A stretch of DNA of 34,135 nucleotides, taken from a bacterium. Its GTDB lineage: Bacteria; Electryoneota; AABM5-125-24; Hatepunaeales; Hatepunaeaceae. Where the stretch lies: positions 1-34,135 of the forward strand of contig JABMRV010000247.1 of NCBI GenBank assembly GCA_013202285.1. Reading direction: 5' to 3'. The translations under genes and the position numbers were made by a program. The notes under the pieces were generated by a model. It searched no databases and had not been told where the DNA came from. It saw only the letters and a program-made list of their open reading frames with translations. Within the stretch, counting starts at the first letter, position 1. Each line of letters begins with the position of its first letter. Below, one piece after another: positions 1 to 6,881 of the stretch.

Positions 1-19
1 ATCACGAATCAAAAATCGT
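1..19. repeat. degenerate heptad tract (edge remnant)
   Basis: The first bases form two to three 7-base units of the form GAATCNN/AAATCNN, matching the longer heptad tracts at 26615-26649 and 33157-33184. The tract is cut by the window edge, so its true length is unknown. The remainder of 20-128 shows no gene. Confidence 0.4.
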
Positions 20-128
20 CTTTCGTCAATGTTATAACTGTTCAACTATGAACTAATATTGCTGCCAAGCCTGTCCTGCACTGTGTTTGAGCCCTGTTTT
101 TGTTGTTTTCTCAAGAATCGATTAAGAT

Positions 129-806
129 TCATCCAAGACCTTCAATAATACTATTCAATTCAGATATATCGTCGATCTCGTAATCTGCGAAGGACTCCTC
201 AACGTCCCGCGGGTCTCCGTAACGGGCGAAGACAGTGCGTATGCCGACTTTCTTGGCGCCAACGATGTCACGTTCGGGCCAATCACCTATCATAAGTGCT
301 TGTGAGGGCTGAACATCAAGCCGTTCAAGAGCCTTGCGAAACGGTATGGGGGATGGTTTCAACGCTCCGAGTTCTTCGGTTACAATAACGGTGTCGAACA
401 GGTGATGCAGATTCAGATGGCAGAGTCTCAACCATGCCTGCATCGGCGGTGCATCGGTGATGATGGCGAGCTTTATTCCCCTCCTGACGAGTGACGTCAG
501 AGTGGCTGTCACATGGGGATAGAGCACCAGCGATGCCTCACGAGCCTTGCGATAGGCTACCACGGCGGAGGCTAATATCTTGTAATTAATTTCACCCAAG
601 CGCGCCTCAAGAAAGCTGTCGAATACCTTCTGATATTCAATACCTTCCGTCTTGTAAATCTCCATTATCTGCTTTAGTGTCTCGTCAAAGCTGCCGTCAA
701 GTCCGGCATCGAGCATTGCAACCACCGCTGCTCTGACTGAGGATTGCTTCATACGGAAGAAATCGACGAGGGTATTGTCGAGATCGAAGAATACAGCTTT
801 TATCAG
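129..806 (-). CDS. HAD-family hydrolase (haloacid dehalogenase-like phosphatase)
   Basis: A cytosolic phosphatase of the HAD superfamily with an alpha-helical cap, resembling nucleotide or phosphoglycolate phosphatases; the substrate cannot be read from sequence. Motif I is FFDLDNTLVD near the N-terminus (nucleophile and acid Asp), motif II is ITDA, motif III is the Lys of GALKPSP, and motif IV is GDWPERD. It is the last gene of a minus-strand operon after the penicillin-binding protein. The start is unusual. A GTG at 836 would add ten residues, but AGGAGG lies at 823-818, downstream of that GTG. The family normally begins Met-Ile-Lys-Ala-Val-Phe-Phe, and here CTG (806-804) stands exactly at that Met, overlapping the upstream TGA as CTGA. 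ATT at 809 is the other option. I therefore prefer CTG at 806 with translational coupling. Confidence 0.85.
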   Translation of the reverse strand: MIKAVFFDLDNTLVDFFRMKQSSVRAAVVAMLDAGLDGSFDETLKQIMEIYKTEGIEYQKVFDSFLEARLGEINYKILASAVVAYRKAREASLVLYPHVTATLTSLVRRGIKLAIITDAPPMQAWLRLCHLNLHHLFDTVIVTEELGALKPSPIPFRKALERLDVQPSQALMIGDWPERDIVGAKKVGIRTVFARYGDPRDVEESFADYEIDDISELNSIIEGLG

Positions 807-2980
807 AATTTGCCTATCCTCCTGTGTTTGCTGCACTTACTCAGCGGTCTGGAATCCTGGCGAAAAACTTCGATCATTCTATTAGGGCAGTATGGAGTCG
901 CTATCTGCTTGGTTTCAGTACAGATTGTTACTTTAACCACTCCCGGAGGTATAGCGAAAGGTTCGTCCTCCCAGCCCAGCGAATCGTAAGCCATTTTCAT
1001 GAATCTTGCCCAGATAGGCAATGCCGCAACAGCGCCCGAATAGCCCTGACCGAGTCTCTCCTGTGGGTCGTCCAGTCCGACCCAGACGCCGCAGACAAGT
1101 TTCGGTGTGAAGCCGATAAACCAGGCATCAGTAAAATCGTTAGTCGTACCTGTCTTCCCAGCAGCGGTCATGTAAAAATTGTAATTCCAGCGGGCTGAAC
1201 CGCCGGTGCCGCGATTGATAACGGTGCTCAGCATATCCTGCATAATGTATGCCGTCTCAGCAGAAATGGCTACTCTCCGAACAACCGGATATTCAACTAT
1301 CGATTCACCGAAGCGGTCGTTCACCGACAGGAACGAGCGGGGTTGGTGATAGATGCCGCCCGAGGCGAATACCGAGAAGGCGGATACAATCTCAATTGGA
1401 ATAACTCCCGATGCACCCAGCGCCACCGCATCGACAGCGGCTATCGGAGTGGAGATTCCCATCTGATGGGCGTATTTAACGACCATCGATGGCGGTACAA
1501 CCTCCTGTACAAGTCTCGCCGCAATGAGGTTCAATGACTTACGCAGCGCTTCACGAAGAGTTGTGAGCCCACCATGTGAATGATCGTAGTTCTGAGGTAC
1601 CCACCTCGTTCCGTCGGGCATCTCCAGTACGACATCCTGGTTCAGCAGTTCAAACGTCGGTGAGTAGCCGTTGTCAATCGCAGCCATATAGGCAAACGGC
1701 TTGAAGACCGATCCGGGTTGACGCACCGCCTGCACTGCCCGGTTGAATTTATACTTTGAAAAATCGCGACCGCCGACCATTGCCAATATATCTCCGGTTT
1801 CTGTATCCATTGCCACTAACGCAACCTGCAGTATCGCTCGCTCTGAGAAGATGGAATCAATGAGAACACTGTCCGACAGCGCTTTGGCGAGATTGATTGT
1901 AGAGCCTGAATCGTAGAGTGTTGAACATATCTCAGACAGACTTCGTTTTATAAATCGTTCCCTGTAGAGAGACTGCATTTCGGTGAGATGTGAATCCACT
2001 GCTATCTCGGCGAACTCCTGGAGACGGGCATCGAGAGTAGTGTGAACGGTTAGACCATCTGTCAGGTAGCTGAACTCGTGAATCTTTCCTTCTTCGGAAA
2101 GTCTCTGCCTGATCATCTCTGTGAAGTAGGGAGCGCTGCCCAGCGGGATGCCGGTTACGCGCGGTACAACCTTCAACGATTCTGCAACCGCTTCATTATA
2201 CTGCACGCTGGAGATGACGCCTTCCGAGAGCATTCTTCTGAGGACGAGGTTTCGTCTGCTCAGCGCTCGTTTGGGATGGAAATATGGGGAATAGCTCGCC
2301 GGCGCCTTAGGCAGTGCAGCCAGGAGAGCGGATTCGGCAAGGGTCAATTCCTTCGGGGACTTGTGAAAATACAGCTTGGAAGCCGATCCGACGCCGTAAG
2401 CGCCATGCCCTAACGGAATCTGGGTGAGATACATCTCGAGTATCTCATTCTTCGAGTAGTTTCTTTCAATCAGAATTGAGGCGAGGGTCTCCTGAATCTT
2501 ACGAGCAAAAGTACGCCTCTTGTGGAGATAGAGATCTCTTGCCAACTGCTGTGTAACGGTCGAGGCTCCCTGCTTGAGGCTGAAGGTTTTTATATCAACA
2601 AATACTGCTCTCATAATCCCCAGCAGATCCAGCCCCCAGTGCTCGTAAAAACGGGAATCTTCAATGGTCAGGATGGCATTGACTGTATGATCCGGGATCT
2701 GATCGAGCGGTACAATGATTCTCCGTTGGCTGTATAGTTCCTGCAGCAGTTCGCCGTTGCGGTCGAGGATTCGGGTGGTGAGACGGGGTTCGTATGCCTT
2801 TAGTTTATCGAGATCAGGCATCCCTGAGGCGAGAGACCAGAGAACAAGTCCGATTCCGGTCAGGAAGAACAATATGACGATGATGCCCGCAAGGATTGAG
2901 CGGACAAAATTGTTCGGTCCGAAACGGAACCAGATTTTGATTAATACTCTAATTACGAACTGCCAGGATTTTCTAATCAT
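803..2980 (-). CDS. class A penicillin-binding protein (PBP1A-like transglycosylase/transpeptidase)
   Basis: A bifunctional peptidoglycan synthase of 725 residues anchored in the inner membrane by one segment (about 30-50), with both catalytic domains in the periplasm. The GT51 glycosyltransferase motifs are all visible: EDSRFYEHWG (107-116, catalytic Glu107), GASTVTQQ (138-145), RKIQE (160-164), KNEILEMYL (177-185; the usual Asn after YL is Thr) and RRNLVL (242-247). The transpeptidase has Ser424-Val-Phe-Lys427, Ser482-Leu-Asn484 and Lys609-Thr-Gly611. The C-terminus carries four Cys, two of them in the stretch from 687 to 698. It starts 16 bases after the metallophosphoesterase stop and overlaps the HAD gene by 4 bases, so the three form one operon. 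Confidence 0.95.
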   Translation of the reverse strand: MIRKSWQFVIRVLIKIWFRFGPNNFVRSILAGIIVILFFLTGIGLVLWSLASGMPDLDKLKAYEPRLTTRILDRNGELLQELYSQRRIIVPLDQIPDHTVNAILTIEDSRFYEHWGLDLLGIMRAVFVDIKTFSLKQGASTVTQQLARDLYLHKRRTFARKIQETLASILIERNYSKNEILEMYLTQIPLGHGAYGVGSASKLYFHKSPKELTLAESALLAALPKAPASYSPYFHPKRALSRRNLVLRRMLSEGVISSVQYNEAVAESLKVVPRVTGIPLGSAPYFTEMIRQRLSEEGKIHEFSYLTDGLTVHTTLDARLQEFAEIAVDSHLTEMQSLYRERFIKRSLSEICSTLYDSGSTINLAKALSDSVLIDSIFSERAILQVALVAMDTETGDILAMVGGRDFSKYKFNRAVQAVRQPGSVFKPFAYMAAIDNGYSPTFELLNQDVVLEMPDGTRWVPQNYDHSHGGLTTLREALRKSLNLIAARLVQEVVPPSMVVKYAHQMGISTPIAAVDAVALGASGVIPIEIVSAFSVFASGGIYHQPRSFLSVNDRFGESIVEYPVVRRVAISAETAYIMQDMLSTVINRGTGGSARWNYNFYMTAAGKTGTTNDFTDAWFIGFTPKLVCGVWVGLDDPQERLGQGYSGAVAALPIWARFMKMAYDSLGWEDEPFAIPPGVVKVTICTETKQIATPYCPNRMIEVFRQDSRPLSKCSKHRRIGKF

Positions 2981-2996
2981 CGAAACTTTCAGGCTT

Positions 2997-3734
2997 TTAT
3001 TCGTTGAAATACTCCAGTCTCATCTCACCGTCGGCAAACCGCGCATAGCTGTGTTTATTCATCCAATCACCTATTACGATGAAACCTCCATTCGGATGCG
3101 AGTCGAACAGCGCAGAATGAATGTGTCCCATTACTACGTAATTAAACCCTTGATCCAGTTTGTGTTCGGCGTACTCTTTATAATACCGGATAGCTGTTGC
3201 TTTCTTGTTTCCCCCGGTTTCTCTGGAATATCTGGAGATCATCTTTGCGAACCAGATGCCGAAATCGGGATGTACGAGTTTATATATCGATTCCGTCCAT
3301 CTCCATCGAACCAGACGACGCAGCATTCGGTATCCGGCATCGGGAGCGGCAATGCCATCACCGTGCAGAACATGGAGTTTCCTACCGTCGATCTGAACAT
3401 CCATAGACTCGCGGGTTACGATTAATCCGACTTTTTGTTCCATGAAACTGCCTACATGACCATCATGATTGCCAGCCATGTAAACGACCTTTGTCCCTTT
3501 TTCAGCCAGTTCACGAAGTTCCGCAAGAACCGGGAATGCTCCGGATGGAATAGAATGCCGCCATTCAAACCAGAAATCAAATATATCACCCACCAGGAAG
3601 AGTGTTGCGGCGTCCGAGCATTTTTCGCGCAGGAAATGGACCACTTCCTGTGTGCGGGACTCCTGTTCGGGGCGCGGTATCAACGGCAGGTGGCAATCAG
3701 CCAGGAAATATGCCGGTGAGGGAAATTCAATCAT
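2997..3734 (-). CDS. LpxH-like calcineurin-type metallophosphoesterase
   Basis: A dinuclear-metal phosphoesterase resembling UDP-2,3-diacylglucosamine diphosphatase (LpxH), which makes lipid X in lipid A synthesis at the inner membrane face. Counting from an upstream ATG at 3773, the metal ligands are Asp26 and His28 (ADCHL), Asp63 (VGDIFDFW), Asn102-His103 (GNHD), His137 (HGD) and His217/His219 (MGHIH). The GDIFDFWFEW stretch is typical of LpxH relatives. The ATG at 3773 lies only three bases from a perfect 10-bp hairpin (3777-3800) and has no ribosome site. The ATG at 3734 gives the usual short lead-in to the first motif and is preferred, though its ribosome site is also weak. It leads an operon with the penicillin-binding protein. 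The lipid A role is inferred from family only. Confidence 0.8.
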   Translation of the reverse strand: MIEFPSPAYFLADCHLPLIPRPEQESRTQEVVHFLREKCSDAATLFLVGDIFDFWFEWRHSIPSGAFPVLAELRELAEKGTKVVYMAGNHDGHVGSFMEQKVGLIVTRESMDVQIDGRKLHVLHGDGIAAPDAGYRMLRRLVRWRWTESIYKLVHPDFGIWFAKMISRYSRETGGNKKATAIRYYKEYAEHKLDQGFNYVVMGHIHSALFDSHPNGGFIVIGDWMNKHSYARFADGEMRLEYFNE

Positions 3735-3776
3735 TTTTGTTTTGATCTCTAATCCAGCGATAGTATAACTCATGTG

Positions 3777-3843
3777 CTGCAGGGTGTCCCCACCCTGCAG
3801 CGAAAGCCAGTACTAATGACCGCAGGGTGAGGACACCCTGCGG
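3777..3843. repeat. inverted pair of 10-bp-stem hairpins (REP/BIME-like)
   Basis: Two perfect hairpins. The first has arms CTGCAGGGTG (3777-3786) and CACCCTGCAG (3791-3800) around TCCC. The second has arms CCGCAGGGTG (3820-3829) and CACCCTGCGG (3834-3843) around AGGA. The complement of the first loop is GGGA, so the two are near-copies in opposite orientation, 19 bases apart. They can also pair with each other. They lie just upstream of the metallophosphoesterase gene. Confidence 0.85.
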
Positions 3844-3882
3844 CACGAGCTGTTTCGTAGCCCGGATCTCTTGCAGTCCGGG
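3842..3882. repeat. two further weak hairpins adjoining the pair
   Basis: Directly after the paired hairpins, GGC-ACGA (3842 on) can pair with TCGT-A-GCC (to about 3862) with one bulge, and CCCGGA (3861-3866) pairs with TCCGGG (3877-3882) around a 10-base loop. The GGCACGAG start is shared with the hairpin at 15880-15901. No terminal T-run follows on the minus strand. Confidence 0.5.
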
Positions 3883-3919
3883 ATTCTATCATATTGGTTT
3901 TGATCACAGAGATTCACCA

Positions 3920-4693
3920 CTAATTATTCTGGTGTGAATGATACGCTGAAGCCTGATCTGAAGGCAGAATGACTAACTCGGTAACATTTGCGTGAGGAGG
4001 TCGTGTGGCGCAGAAGATCACTGCTTCGGCGATATCTTCCGCCTTCAACGGATGGTAACCGTCATAAACCGCATCCGCGTTGGATTTATCACCGTGAAAA
4101 CGTACAAGGGAGAATTCCGTCTTCGTCCGACCGGGATCGACACTGGAAACGCGTATCGGTGTATCGATCAGGTCGATTAACATCCCCTGATTAAGCGCTC
4201 GAACGGCGAACTTGGTGGCGCAATATACGCTGCCCTTTGAATAGACCTGCCTGCCGGCAATCGACCCGATGTTGATGATATGTCCGCTGCTTCGCTTGAT
4301 CATCCCCGGGAGGACGGTTCTGGTTACAGAAAGCAAGCCCTTGATGTTGGTGTCGATCATCTCGTTCCAGTCGGAAATGTTACCATCCTGAAGAGAATCC
4401 ATCCCACGCGCCAATCCGGCGTTGTTGATCAGGATGTCGATGCGATGCAGTTCTTCCGGCAGGTTTTCGATGAAACTCCTGACCTGATCTGGATCGCGAA
4501 CGTCGAGCTTGCCTGTGAAACAGGTGATTTTGTATTCAGTCTTGAGCTTTTCGGCTGTTTTGATAAGACGTTCTGTACGGCGTGCTGCCAGTATCAGGTG
4601 AGCGCCGTGAGCCGCAAATACCGCTGCACATGCTTCGCCGATACCGGAAGATGCGCCGGTGATGAAGACGATTTTATCTTTAAGTTCTGTCAT
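3920..4693 (-). CDS. short-chain dehydrogenase/reductase (SDR, YdfG-like)
   Basis: A classical NAD(P)-dependent SDR of 257 residues, cytosolic. The cofactor motif TGASSGIG is at 12-19, NNAG at 90-93, and the catalytic triad is Ser144, Tyr157 and Lys161 (YCATK). The Ala-Arg-Arg stretch after beta-2 (about 37-39) favours NADP(H). YdfG-type relatives act on 3-hydroxy acids or serine, but the substrate here is unknown. It is divergent from queA across 144 bases with two readable minus-strand promoters and no clear Shine-Dalgarno. It ends 185 bases before the metallophosphoesterase start, with the hairpin cluster between them, so it may be its own transcription unit. Confidence 0.92.
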   Translation of the reverse strand: MTELKDKIVFITGASSGIGEACAAVFAAHGAHLILAARRTERLIKTAEKLKTEYKITCFTGKLDVRDPDQVRSFIENLPEELHRIDILINNAGLARGMDSLQDGNISDWNEMIDTNIKGLLSVTRTVLPGMIKRSSGHIINIGSIAGRQVYSKGSVYCATKFAVRALNQGMLIDLIDTPIRVSSVDPGRTKTEFSLVRFHGDKSNADAVYDGYHPLKAEDIAEAVIFCATRPPHANVTELVILPSDQASAYHSHQNN

Positions 4694-4728
4694 TGGATTG
4701 TCTGTCGTTTAAGATATTCAGGGTAATG

Positions 4729-4757
4729 ATTATATCTAATTTGATTGCCTTTGTAGA
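4729..4757 (-). promoter_or_regulatory. candidate proximal SDR promoter
   Basis: On the minus strand TCTACA (4757-4752) is followed after 17 bases by a perfect TATAAT (4734-4729). Initiation would leave a leader of roughly 30 bases before the SDR start codon. Confidence 0.35.
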
Positions 4758-4779
4758 ACAGATTTACTAAACTTATAAT
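4751..4779 (+). promoter_or_regulatory. candidate queA promoter
   Basis: TTGTAG (4751-4756), 17 bases, TATAAT (4774-4779), giving a leader of about 50 bases before queA at 4838. Its -10 box overlaps the -10 box of a minus-strand promoter at 4778-4806. Confidence 0.45.
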
Positions 4780-4806
4780 CTTACTATAAACAGTTAAAGA
4801 AGTCAA
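4778..4806 (-). promoter_or_regulatory. candidate distal SDR promoter
   Basis: On the minus strand TTGACT (4806-4801), 17 bases, TAAGAT (4783-4778). The leader to the SDR gene would be about 78 bases. The box faces and overlaps the queA -10, so the two could compete for polymerase. Confidence 0.4.
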
Positions 4807-4837
4807 GTGATACGTCGATGATAAACACTCAAATAGA

Positions 4838-5890
4838 ATGAGCAGGATACCCAAAGAGTTCAAGGTGGTCGTTCCAGATGAGAAAACCGCCCAGTATCCG
4901 GCGATGGAACGTGACGGTTCGAGGCTGTTGCTGGTCGATAGAAAGAAAGGCGCTGTGGAAGATATCGGACGGTTTCATGATATTGTGGAATATATCAGTG
5001 GTGATCTGATCGTGGTAAACGATACCAGGGTGATACCCGCCAATGTTGCCGGTAGAAAGCCGGGGGGCGGTAGGGTTGATCTGCTGTTTCTGGCAGTAAC
5101 TGAAGAGGAAATTGATGGGGAGGGTATCGTTCGGGCGTTAATCAGTCCAGGGAGAAGGCTTCGACCGGATCTGGAACTTCATCTACCTGGTGATGCAGAG
5201 TTTAGACTTCTAAGGAAAAACAGTGAAGGGGAATGGAGTGGCGTCTGGAGCGGGATTGCCGGGGAATCTTACCTTGAATGGCTGCAGCGAGTCGGGAGAC
5301 CGCCTCTACCTCCTTATATCCGTCGACAGACTGAGTCTCTCGATGAAGAGCGTTACCAGACGGTTTATGCCCGCGATCCCCATTCGTTGGCTGCGCCGAC
5401 CGCCGGATTTCACTTTACTCCGGAACTGATGGAGGAGTTACGGGTTAGAGGGAGTGAAATAGTATCTCTCTCGCTGGATGTCGGACTGGGGACATTTATT
5501 CCGATCCGAACCGATGATCTCGCACAGCACCGGATGCATGAGGAACGCTACTCAATTCCTCAGACGACTGCTGAAGCGATTAATTCAGCCCGAAGTTTGA
5601 GACGAAGGACAACAGTAGTTGGAACGACTGTGGTTCGTGCGCTTGAAGATGCAGCGGCAAAGTCTTATCCGCTTAAATCTGTCGAAGACTCGGCAGATAT
5701 TTTCATATATCCGCCATACAAGTTTATGGTTGTTGACCGGTTACTGACCAACTTTCACCGTCCAGATTCGACACTGCTCCAACTAATGGCAGCTCTTATA
5801 GGCTGGGATCTGTTGAATCTCGCTTACCAGACCGCGCTTGACGAGGATTATCGGTTCTACAGTTACGGTGATGCGATGTTGATTATTTAG
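4838..5890 (+). CDS. queA: S-adenosylmethionine:tRNA ribosyltransferase-isomerase
   Basis: QueA transfers and isomerises the ribosyl group of S-adenosylmethionine onto 7-aminomethyl-7-deazaguanine in tRNA to make epoxyqueuosine. At 350 residues it matches family length. Recognisable signatures are RDGSRLLLVDR, NDTRVIPA, SLAAPTAGFHFT (the strongly conserved core), LDVGLGTFIPIR and NFHRPDSTLLQLMAALIG near the C-terminus. The first 20 residues diverge from the usual opening of the family. No Shine-Dalgarno is seen before ATG 4838, but a sigma70-like promoter lies upstream. It stands alone, without other queuosine genes nearby, and is separated from the next operon by 343 repeat-rich bases. Confidence 0.97.
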   Translation: MSRIPKEFKVVVPDEKTAQYPAMERDGSRLLLVDRKKGAVEDIGRFHDIVEYISGDLIVVNDTRVIPANVAGRKPGGGRVDLLFLAVTEEEIDGEGIVRALISPGRRLRPDLELHLPGDAEFRLLRKNSEGEWSGVWSGIAGESYLEWLQRVGRPPLPPYIRRQTESLDEERYQTVYARDPHSLAAPTAGFHFTPELMEELRVRGSEIVSLSLDVGLGTFIPIRTDDLAQHRMHEERYSIPQTTAEAINSARSLRRRTTVVGTTVVRALEDAAAKSYPLKSVEDSADIFIYPPYKFMVVDRLLTNFHRPDSTLLQLMAALIGWDLLNLAYQTALDEDYRFYSYGDAMLII

Positions 5891-5918
5891 TTTCTGTTGA
5901 AAAAGTTCTCCATACCGC

Positions 5919-5980
5919 TGGCAGATGCCCTCGTCTGCCAATTAGGTAATGTTTTTCCGTCAGACGAGGGCGTCTGACGG
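5919..5980. repeat. inverted pair of short hairpins (REP/BIME-like)
   Basis: First hairpin: arms TGGCAGATG (5919-5927) and CGTCTGCCA (5932-5940), one G-T wobble, loop CCCT. Second: perfect 10-bp arms CCGTCAGACG (5957-5966) and CGTCTGACGG (5971-5980), loop AGGG. The loops are complementary, so the copies are in opposite orientation, 16 bases apart. The design matches the pair at 3777-3843 but with different stem sequence. Confidence 0.85.
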
Positions 5981-6018
5981 CAGGTGATGTGTGACCTGTC
6001 CAGCTTGCTGAACAGCTT

Positions 6019-6062
6019 CTTCCACCAGGTTCTTCCGCCAGGTTACGCTACGCTGGCAGGAA
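6019..6062. repeat. tandem 13-mer running into a bulged hairpin
   Basis: CTTCCACCAGGTT (6019-6031) is followed at once by CTTCCGCCAGGTT (6032-6044). The second copy forms the left arm of a stem: TTCCGCCAG (6033-6041) pairs with CTGGC, bulged A, GGAA (6053-6062). The 12-mer TTCCGCCAGGTT recurs at 33145-33156. Confidence 0.6.
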
Positions 6063-6106
6063 CTAAACTTGATACACGTGATTATGCTGCGATTATTGCG
6101 TATTTC

Positions 6107-6125
6107 CCGGATTCGAGGAATCCGG
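6107..6125. repeat. 8-bp hairpin with GAG loop
   Basis: Arms CCGGATTC (6107-6114) and GAATCCGG (6118-6125) around GAG. It is the same style as the other purine-loop hairpins but occurs singly. It is 45 bases upstream of the -35 box at 6170. Confidence 0.6.
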
Positions 6126-6169
6126 ACTACATTGTATCCGTTAATAGGCGGAACGAGCCACCCGAAGGT

Positions 6170-6198
6170 TTGACTATCAAGCAGATACTAATTATATT
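6170..6198 (+). promoter_or_regulatory. candidate promoter of the M50-mutL-miaA operon
   Basis: TTGACT (6170-6175), exactly 17 bases, TATATT (6193-6198). Initiation near 6205 would give a leader of about 30 bases before the TTG start at 6234. This is one of the best sigma70-like matches in the window and the same hexamers recur at 33693-33721. Confidence 0.55.
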
Positions 6199-6233
6199 AA
6201 TATGATACTCTCGATTAACCTTAGAGAACAAGT

Positions 6234-6872
6234 TTGATTAATATCCAAACAATATTACTGACTCTTCCCTCCATTCTGCTTGCGTTAACCGTACATGAAT
6301 ATGCGCATGGGTTTGTTGCTTACAAGTTGGGAGATCCGACCGCCAAGGAAGCTGGAAGACTGACTTTTAATCCGCTGGCGCATCTCGACCTGATGGGTAC
6401 GATAGCAATAATTCTGATCCATGTTGGCTGGGCGAAACCTGTACCGGTGAACCCGTATTACTTCCGTAATCCCAAGCGCGACATGATCTGGGTTTCGGCG
6501 GCAGGTCCAGCTTCAAACATTCTGCTGGCGTTCATCTTCGGAATCCTGTTCCAATTACTGCATTTTTTCGGTCTGTTAATGCAGCATCCTGTTCTCTACA
6601 TTGTGATAAGTTTTACCATTTTCATCAACTTGATTCTGGCAATTTTCAACATGATACCGATTCCACCGCTGGATGGATCGAAGATTGTCGGCGGGCTTAT
6701 TCCGCTGCAGCATCAAAGATTATGGGAAGAATTTGAGAGAAAAGGCATGTTTATCCTGCTCGGTCTAATCATGTTGAATTTTTTATTGGGAATCAACATC
6801 TTTCGTCCGATCTTCTGGTTTGCGAATTTTCTTTTCCTGCTTATAACAGGACAGCATTCACCTTTTGGTTAA
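6234..6872 (+). CDS. site-2 protease family membrane metalloprotease (M50, YwhC-like)
   Basis: An integral-membrane zinc protease homologue of 212 residues, the short form without PDZ domains. The zinc motif HEYAH is at 21-25 in the first membrane helix, and the third ligand Asp147 lies in FNMIPIPPLDGS (138-149). Further hydrophobic segments occur near 55-65, 90-112, 120-140 and 172-204. Members of this group are widespread beside housekeeping genes; most have no known substrate. The start is TTG at 6234 with only a weak ribosome site. Nine bases separate it from the next small gene, and a good promoter lies just upstream, so it opens the operon that runs into mutL and miaA. Confidence 0.92.
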   Translation: MINIQTILLTLPSILLALTVHEYAHGFVAYKLGDPTAKEAGRLTFNPLAHLDLMGTIAIILIHVGWAKPVPVNPYYFRNPKRDMIWVSAAGPASNILLAFIFGILFQLLHFFGLLMQHPVLYIVISFTIFINLILAIFNMIPIPPLDGSKIVGGLIPLQHQRLWEEFERKGMFILLGLIMLNFLLGINIFRPIFWFANFLFLLITGQHSPFG

Positions 6873-6881
6873 GGGAGGATT

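Larger units (their letters stand above)
5891..6233. other. 343-base gene-free stretch rich in inverted repeats, with a promoter at its right end
   Basis: Between queA and the M50 gene. It contains an inverted hairpin pair (5919-5980), a tandem 13-mer running into a bulged hairpin (6019-6062), an 8-bp hairpin (6107-6125) and a strong promoter-like match (6170-6198). A 73-codon open frame at 5984-6205 crosses the repeats and the promoter -10 box and is judged not to be a gene. Confidence 0.7.

Noticed and set aside
5957-5980. Hairpin as a rho-independent terminator for queA
   Set aside because: The T-run lies before the hairpin, not after it, on the plus strand, and on the minus strand an A-run follows.
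5984-6205. 73-codon open frame after queA
   Set aside because: It runs through hairpins and tandem repeats and over the -35 and -10 boxes of the next operon, and has no ribosome site or protein-like composition.
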